Both the position numbers and the translations under genes were made by a program. Shown here piece by piece: positions 6,884-10,128 of a DNA stretch of 10,128 nt (positions within the stretch are counted from its first letter, which is position 1; the number at the start of each line of letters is the position of its first letter). Under the pieces are notes generated by a model. The model saw only the letters and a program-made list of their open reading frames with translations. It did not search any database and was not told the DNA's origin. The stretch is from Planctomycetota bacterium (GTDB lineage: Bacteria; Planctomycetota; Phycisphaerae; UBA1845; PWPN01), in contig JACQVT010000740.1 in NCBI GenBank assembly GCA_016209665.1, positions 1-10,128 of the forward strand, written 5' to 3'.

Positions 6884-6964
6884 GAGGGGCTGCCGGTCGG
6901 CTTACGCTGCTTCGGCCCCGACACGCACCCGAGCGTGCCGAGCATCGGTGATGCGAAGAATTGA
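6884..6964 (+). pseudogene. Orphan C-terminal fragment of a second cupin gene
   Basis: This stretch reads EGLPVGLRCFGPDTHPSVPS and then IGDAKN before TGA 6962-6964. It parallels the last 26 residues of the cupin protein encoded at 6354-6434: about 17 residues are identical, with one inserted and one missing residue. At DNA level 6905-6928 matches 6372-6395 at 23 of 24 bases. There is no start codon, and the fragment begins only 4 nt after the hicA stop. It is the tail of a paralogue or of an older allele, separated from its gene body by hicBA. Confidence 0.82.
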
Positions 6965-6972
6965 ATGTATGG

Positions 6973-6991
6973 GACTGGCTTCCAGCCAGTC
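6973..6991. repeat. GC-rich hairpin 1 (GACTGGCT-TCC-AGCCAGTC)
   Basis: Perfect 8-bp stem with a TCC loop. It is the first of three similar hairpins in the 135-nt gap before the isomerase gene, differing from the second by compensatory changes that preserve pairing. Confidence 0.7.
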
Positions 6992-6994
6992 ATG

Positions 6995-7083
6995 GTGTGG
7001 GACCGGCTTCCAGCCGGTCCGATTTCTTGACCTCTCTGGAATCGGCAGTCTGCGAATGGACCGGCAAGATGCCGGTCCCACAC
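6995..7083. repeat. Two hairpins inside a longer inverted repeat
   Basis: Hairpin 2 is GACCGGCT-TCC-AGCCGGTC (7001-7019). Hairpin 3 is GACCGGCA-AGA-TGCCGGTC (7059-7077). The outer segment GTGTGGGACCGGC (6995-7007) is also the exact reverse complement of GCCGGTCCCACAC (7071-7083), so an alternative large stem is possible. The element ends 3 nt before the Shine-Dalgarno of the next gene. REP-like repeat or a mutually exclusive leader structure are both possible. Confidence 0.7.
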
Positions 7084-7099
7084 AAAAAGGAGCCGCACG

Positions 7100-8155
7100 A
7101 TGGCCAAGCACATGAATTCATACCCGAAGTTGCACAACGCCGCCTGGCCGGGGGTGGTCGGCAAGGGGCCGGGGGCCGAGGAGCCCGCGATCGAGCTGGA
7201 CACCATGCTCGATCTGACCGCCGCCGCGAACGTCGACGGCGTCAAGTTCGATGGGGTGGACCTGTTCCTGTTCGCGCCGCACGTGGACATCGATGCGTCC
7301 GACGACGACCTTAAGAAGCTGGCCGACAAGGTGCGGTCGCGCGGGCTGGTCATCGGATCGGTGGTGGCGCCGGTGTGGCCCCCCACCGGCGGCGGGTCGG
7401 CGATGGGCGGGCCCGAGGACCGCAAGAAGTACGGCGAACAGGTCCGCAAGGGCTGCCGGATCGCCAAGCGGCTCCACGAGCTGGGCGTGCGGCCCTACGG
7501 CGTGGTGCGGATTGACTCGGCGTGCGGGCCGGCCGACTGGCTGGCCGACCCCGCCGGCAACCAGAAGCGCATCGCCGAGACATTCCGCGAGGCGTGCACG
7601 ATCGCCGACGATTTCGGCGAGAAGCTGGCCGCCGAGGGCGAAATCTGCTGGGGCGGCATGCACTCGTGCAAGGCGATGGTGCAGTTGCTGGAGATGGTCG
7701 ACCGGCCCAAGACGCTGGGCTTCCAGGCCGACATGGCCCACACGCTGCACTACCTGCTCGGGACGAACGCGCCGGAAGACCGCATCCTGCCGGCGGACTT
7801 CCAGTGGTCGGACTCGGCCGCGTTCGAGAAGGCGTACAAGAAGATGACGACCGCCCTGCGCCCGTGGACGATCGACTTCCACGTCGCCCAGAACGACGCG
7901 ACGGTCAAGGGCTCGGGCTCGCACGACAAGACGGGCCGGCACTGCCTGGCCGACGACCCCAACGGCAAGCTCAACATCACCCGCGAGGCCGGCCGCTGGC
8001 TCCGCGACGAATCGGGAAAGCCCACGTGCAAGATCCGCCACCTCTGCTGGGACGGCTGCATGTTCCCCAACGCGGTCATGCACAAGCCGGCGACCTGGAA
8101 CAACATCCTCACCGCCATGATCGCCGTCCGCGACGCCCACGGGTGGACCGAATAG
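7100..8155 (+). CDS. Sugar-phosphate isomerase/epimerase-like TIM-barrel protein
   Basis: Predicted 351-residue cytoplasmic protein of the xylose-isomerase-like (AP endonuclease 2) TIM-barrel superfamily. Strands and likely metal ligands appear in the expected order: [16 protein letters not shown] (46-60), [11 protein letters not shown] (81-91), [11 protein letters not shown] (133-143), [10 protein letters not shown] (177-186, E181), [15 protein letters not shown] (206-220, D211), TIDFHVAQ (257-264, H261) and CWDGCMF (316-322). The family isomerises or epimerises sugars, inositols or keto-sugars. ATG 7100 has AAGGAG 7 nt upstream (7087-7092). Together with the PMI-like cupin and the truncated Gfo/Idh/MocA gene at 9814 it suggests a sugar or polyol oxidation-isomerisation cluster. 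The exact substrate cannot be read from the sequence. It ends shortly before a strong hairpin. Confidence 0.8.
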   Translation: MAKHMNSYPKLHNAAWPGVVGKGPGAEEPAIELDTMLDLTAAANVDGVKFDGVDLFLFAPHVDIDASDDDLKKLADKVRSRGLVIGSVVAPVWPPTGGGSAMGGPEDRKKYGEQVRKGCRIAKRLHELGVRPYGVVRIDSACGPADWLADPAGNQKRIAETFREACTIADDFGEKLAAEGEICWGGMHSCKAMVQLLEMVDRPKTLGFQADMAHTLHYLLGTNAPEDRILPADFQWSDSAAFEKAYKKMTTALRPWTIDFHVAQNDATVKGSGSHDKTGRHCLADDPNGKLNITREAGRWLRDESGKPTCKIRHLCWDGCMFPNAVMHKPATWNNILTAMIAVRDAHGWTE

Positions 8156-8177
8156 GCGAGCGGCAGGATGCAGCGAG

Positions 8178-8198
8178 CGGCGGGGTTTATCCCCGCCG
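8178..8198. terminator. Hairpin terminator candidate after the isomerase gene
   Basis: CGGCGGGG (8178-8185), loop TTTAT, CCCCGCCG (8191-8198): a perfect 8-bp GC stem 22 nt after the isomerase stop, followed by GTTCTTCT rather than a clean T-run. A terminator is likely by position. It may also be a dispersed GC-hairpin repeat. Confidence 0.55.
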
Positions 8199-8243
8199 GT
8201 TCTTCTCGGCAATGTTGATATGATGGGGGGCAGGAGCCTGCAG

Positions 8244-8485
8244 ATGGACTGGCGACAACGCATCTCGGTGAATCCGGCGGTCTGTCATAAGAGGGCCTGC
8301 ATCCACGGCACGCGCGTGATGGTTTCCGTGGTGTTGGACAACCTGGCGGACGGCGAGACGCCGGAGAGCATCGCTGCGACGTACCACATAGAGAAGGATG
8401 ATGTGTATGCCGCGTCCAGTACGCCGCGGAGCGTGCCAAGGAACGGGTGGTACAAGGTCTCGTTGCCACGGGTGAAATATGGTGA
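8244..8485 (+). pseudogene. DUF433-family antitoxin with apparent one-base frameshift
   Basis: From ATG 8244 (AGGAG 7 nt upstream at 8232-8236) the reading frame gives MDWRQRISVNPAVCHKRACI, then HGTRVMVSVVLDNLADGETP and ESIAATYHIEKDDVYAA, a typical DUF433 protein (small winged-helix-like antitoxins, usually next to a PIN-like DUF5615 toxin). After codon GCG 8412-8414 the family sequence moves to another frame: CAG TAC GCC GCG GAG (8417-8431) onward reads QYAAERAKERVVQGLVATGE to TGA 8483-8485. One lost base near 8415 explains this; restored, the protein is about 80 residues, normal for the family. The restored stop overlaps the next gene's ATG (8479), a coupling that supports the repair. Unrepaired, the frame runs on to 8771 with an unrelated tail. 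A sequencing error is possible. The customary DUF5615 partner is not here. Confidence 0.72.
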
Positions 8486-9150
8486 AATCGGTAGAAGGTG
8501 TTTATCGGCAAGGCAAGGTCGAGTTGCTCGAACCCGCGCCAGACATGGCGGAGGCGCGGGTTCTGATAACGTTTCTGCCCGCTACCGCGGAGGCTACGGT
8601 CCTTGCCGACTTGGACGCATACTCTCCCGAATACGAAAACCTCTTCTCCCGCATTCATCATCGTGCCCAGTTGGGTTATGGTCCGACCAACGAGGAGATA
8701 CTGTGCGTCACCAAGTGGAAGTTGTACCGGCTTACGCGAAAGCACTTCTCCGCGGTGAAGCGGGACGGTGATCGCATCCGGGACTGTCTCCTTCGGGCCG
8801 GCCTGACTGATCCTCTCGTGCGAAAGCAGGCCGTGAGCGCGTTGGTTGGGTTGGACCACATTAAGATGGCGCTGGCGTCGGCGCTCCTCGTGGCCTGCTG
8901 GCCGGATACCTACAGTATCCTTGATCGTCGCGCCCTGCAGCAACTCCGGGAAGCGAATTGTCACCAGGAACCTTGGCCACTTGATTCAGACCTTTGGCGG
9001 CAAGATGTTGACGGCTTCTTCGACCGGTACTTGCTCGCCGTGGAGCGGTTCAGGGTCGCGGAGGGCTTGCCGAGTTTCCGGGTGGCCGACCGCGTTCTCT
9101 GGGGTCGTTCGGTGCGTAATCAGATTCAGAAAGGCTTGACTGAACCTTGA
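8479..9150 (+). CDS. AF2212-like antitoxin N-terminus joined to HhH DNA-glycosylase-like region
   Basis: Predicted 223-residue protein. Residues 1-34 (VEGVYRQGKVELLEP, then EARVLITFLP) match the beta-strand pattern of AF2212/DUF104-type VapB-like antitoxins. From about 45 on the protein changes character: helical, with RKQAVSALVGLDHIKMALAS (115-134), then WPDTYSILDRRAL (141-153). This recalls the helix-hairpin-helix and following Asp region of HhH-GPD-type DNA glycosylase-like proteins. It ends with DGFFDRYLLAVERF and ADRVLW segments typical of small uncharacterised relatives. I do not know its function. ATG 8479 overlaps the restored stop of the DUF433 gene. Its AT content is higher than in the isomerase gene, consistent with acquisition. 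The joint could be a natural fusion, or an antitoxin gene that lost its stop by recombination. Confidence 0.55.
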   Translation: MVKSVEGVYRQGKVELLEPAPDMAEARVLITFLPATAEATVLADLDAYSPEYENLFSRIHHRAQLGYGPTNEEILCVTKWKLYRLTRKHFSAVKRDGDRIRDCLLRAGLTDPLVRKQAVSALVGLDHIKMALASALLVACWPDTYSILDRRALQQLREANCHQEPWPLDSDLWRQDVDGFFDRYLLAVERFRVAEGLPSFRVADRVLWGRSVRNQIQKGLTEP

Positions 9151-9194
9151 AGCGGCGAAAGGACGGCCGAGCGGAGCACCCGACAAAAAACGGC

Positions 9195-9407
9195 TCAAGT
9201 CCGGCTCAAGGCTCGACGGGCAGCGAGGAGGAGCCTTACCCGTGAGAACCAGCCTGCCGGATACAGATAGTCCTCACCGGATTCGTCGATGATACGGATC
9301 AGATCCTCAGCCGCGGCGGCACGGTCGGGCAGTACTGGATAGAGCTTCCCACGCACCAAATCAACCTCGTATCCGTCGTTCCGGAGGCAGACTGCAAACG
9401 CGGACAC
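9195..9407 (-). CDS. Small conserved protein with DESGEDYLYP motif
   Basis: Predicted 70-residue protein: FAVCLRNDGYEVDLVRGKLY, then PVLPD, LIRIIDESGEDYLYPAGWF and a less typical basic tail. I recognise the pattern (F-V-C-x-N-x-x-Y, K-x-Y-x-V-LPD, DESGEDYLYP) as a recurrent small hypothetical family in planctomycetes and cyanobacteria but know no function. I start it at GTG 9407 because similarity begins there and an upstream extension would be only out-of-frame sequence of the neighbour. It follows the HWYEAHGIG gene by 25 nt on the same strand, so they form a two-gene unit. Toxin-antitoxin-like behaviour is a guess from size and context. Confidence 0.6.
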   Translation of the reverse strand: MSAFAVCLRNDGYEVDLVRGKLYPVLPDRAAAAEDLIRIIDESGEDYLYPAGWFSRVRLLLAARRALSRT

Positions 9408-9432
9408 CGGGCGCGCACGCTTTCTCGGCTGC

Positions 9433-9678
9433 CTACAGGAGCCGCTTGATCTTGACGAGCCTTTTTCCGATCCCGTGCGCTTCGTACCAGTGCAGTTCGG
9501 CATCACGTTTGGACCCATTGGCCAATCTCACATGACCTACGCCCTTGCGCTTCACCCATCTACCCTTGCCGAACCTCTTCTCGAGCACCTTCAGCTGACG
9601 AATTCCGTGACCCGTCGCGATGACCTGAGATCGTTCAGGCCACCGAAGGACATCGAAGGATGGATCCGGCATCAACAA
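9433..9678 (-). CDS. Small conserved protein with ELHWYEAHGIG motif
   Basis: Predicted protein of up to 81 residues, basic. The C-terminal half (GKGRWVKRKGVGHVRLANGS, then ELHWYEAHGIGKRLVKIKRLL) has the look of a small recurrent bacterial family of unknown function, and ends in the usual K-x-K-R-x-L. The start is uncertain: ATG 9678 and ATG 9672 are in frame but have no Shine-Dalgarno, and the best promoter (9682-9711) would start transcription near 9675, implying a leaderless message from 9672 or an internal start. It is the first gene of a two-gene leftward unit and diverges from the truncated oxidoreductase. Confidence 0.6.
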   Translation of the reverse strand: MLMPDPSFDVLRWPERSQVIATGHGIRQLKVLEKRFGKGRWVKRKGVGHVRLANGSKRDAELHWYEAHGIGKRLVKIKRLL

Positions 9679-9681
9679 ACT

Positions 9682-9711
9682 ATCTTAGGGAGTTGGGCCC
9701 GCCGACGTCAA
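9682..9711 (-). promoter_or_regulatory. Candidate promoter of the small leftward gene pair
   Basis: On the minus strand TTGACG (9706-9711), 18-nt spacer, TAAGAT (9682-9687). Hexamer matches are good (5 of 6 and 4 of 6). The predicted start point lies almost on the first ATG codons. Confidence 0.4.
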
Positions 9712-9726
9712 GCCTCGATTTCTGTC

Positions 9727-9756
9727 TTGACCAGCTATCGTTCTTCCGGCTAGCAT
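9727..9756 (+). promoter_or_regulatory. Candidate promoter of the truncated oxidoreductase gene
   Basis: TTGACC (9727-9732), 18-nt spacer, TAGCAT (9751-9756), about 57 nt before ATG 9814. It is back-to-back with the leftward promoter. If active it would now transcribe the stub and then the nucleotidyltransferase gene. Confidence 0.4.
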
Positions 9757-9813
9757 CCTGTTGGATATGCGTTGAATCGTGGTGTCTGGACAATTCGGGA
9801 GGAGCGATACGTC

Positions 9814-9879
9814 ATGGCGAAGCCACTCAATGTCGGCCTGATCGGCTGCGGGTTCATGGGGCGGACGCACTGGCAGTGA
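9814..9879 (+). pseudogene. 5' stub of a Gfo/Idh/MocA-family oxidoreductase
   Basis: ATG 9814 has a strong GGGAGGAG (9797-9804) and reads MAKPLNVGLIGCGFMGRTHW then Q and TGA. The first 19 residues are the classic N-terminal beta-strand and NAD(P)-binding GxGxxG turn (GCGFMG) of Gfo/Idh/MocA dehydrogenases, which are normally 330-400 residues. The family sequence is lost after RTH (about 9870), where the next unit begins. The rest of the gene is not in the window. Such dehydrogenases commonly accompany xylose-isomerase-like and cupin proteins, so this may be a remnant of the same cluster, though that link is inference. Confidence 0.8.
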
Positions 9880-9924
9880 AGCGCGGTTGATGCCCGCTCA
9901 GGCTCTCACGCGAGCACAGGGACT

Positions 9925-10128
9925 ATGCAGGTGGACGCGAGATTGATCGACGAAGTGATCCGGCGCATTGCCGGCGTCGTGCGGCCGCGGCGGATCGTAC
10001 TGTTCGGGTCCGCCGCCACCGGGACGATGACCGCAGACAGCGACATCGATCTGCTGGTGTTGAAGAATGACGTGCGAAATCCCCGACAGGAGAGCACCCG
10101 GCTCCGCGCTGCTCTCGGTGGTCTGGGA
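9925..10128 (+). CDS. MntA-like minimal nucleotidyltransferase (cut by window end)
   Basis: Open from ATG 9925 to the window edge: 68 residues seen. Residues 28-42 (GSAATGTMTADSDID) fit the GS-x10-DxD catalytic motif of minimal nucleotidyltransferases exactly, preceded by the typical RRIVLFG strand and followed by LLVL. The C-terminal Asp-containing strand expected in the family lies beyond the edge. Proteins of this kind are usually encoded beside a HEPN-domain protein; in the HepT-MntA (type VII) systems MntA AMPylates and silences the HepT toxin. The partner would be just outside the window. No good Shine-Dalgarno is visible; GTG 9931 is an alternative start. It lies 45 nt after the oxidoreductase stub and may be driven by that gene's promoter. 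Confidence 0.85.
   Translation, partial: MQVDARLIDEVIRRIAGVVRPRRIVLFGSAATGTMTADSDIDLLVLKNDVRNPRQESTRLRAALGGLG

Noticed and set aside
6973..7083. CRISPR-like array
   Set aside because: The repeats are short hairpins of unequal spacing with sequence changes that keep pairing; no regular repeat-spacer pattern and no cas genes.
7118..8263. 381-codon open frame on the minus strand
   Set aside because: Antisense shadow of the isomerase gene, compositionally biased, no motif.
7750..8964. 404-codon open frame on the minus strand
   Set aside because: Runs across the isomerase end, the hairpin, the DUF433 remnant and the AF2212-like gene in antisense; no coherent domain.
9408..9518. Upstream extension of the DESGEDYLYP protein
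   Set aside because: The added residues are Ser/Arg/Lys-rich and overlap the neighbouring gene in another frame; family similarity begins at GTG 9407.
8160..10128. Insertion sequence or integron
   Set aside because: The accessory patch looks mobile, but no transposase, integrase, terminal inverted repeats or target duplications could be found.

Overview
The window is high-GC bacterial DNA. Its gene content suggests a planctomycete-type bacterium, perhaps Phycisphaerae-like: an exported TIM-barrel/beta-sandwich carbohydrate-active-like protein, a cupin plus xylose-isomerase-like pair, the start of a Gfo/Idh/MocA oxidoreductase, and many small toxin-antitoxin-type genes between G+C-rich hairpin repeats. 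That placement is inference; there is no rRNA or other phylogenetic marker here.

Left part (1-5183). An exported class I methyltransferase (169-990, +) converges on a leftward block. Between them is a long imperfect inverted repeat (1023-1100). The leftward block has its own promoter near 4848-4876 and reads, in order of transcription: a two-domain protein (3629-4819) with an archaeal-adenylate-kinase-like N-terminus and a nucleoside-deoxyribosyltransferase-like C-terminus; deoC (2942-3622), only 6 nt behind it; then, after 137 nt, the exported glycoside-hydrolase-like protein (1137-2804). The pairing of a deoxynucleoside-type enzyme with deoxyribose-phosphate aldolase points to deoxynucleoside or deoxyribose salvage. 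The fusion protein is the least familiar gene here.

Middle part (5184-8200). A PMI-like cupin protein (5184-6434) and a sugar-phosphate isomerase/epimerase-like protein (7100-8155) look like one carbohydrate cluster. A hicB-hicA toxin-antitoxin pair (6446-6879) sits between them. Directly after hicA is an 81-nt fragment encoding a second, diverged copy of the cupin protein's C-terminus, so hicBA is bracketed by two versions of the same gene end. Three short GC-rich hairpins follow.

Right part (8200-10128). This is an accessory patch of small genes and remnants: a DUF433-type antitoxin with an apparent one-base frameshift; an overlapping gene that joins an AF2212/DUF104-like antitoxin N-terminus to a helix-hairpin-helix DNA-glycosylase-like region; a leftward pair of small proteins; a Gfo/Idh/MocA oxidoreductase start with a good ribosome-binding site that stops after 21 codons; and the beginning of a MntA-like minimal nucleotidyltransferase cut by the window edge. 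The simplest reading is a sugar-processing cluster (oxidoreductase, isomerase, cupin) repeatedly invaded by small toxin-antitoxin-like cassettes. No transposase, integrase, CRISPR array, tRNA or rRNA was seen.
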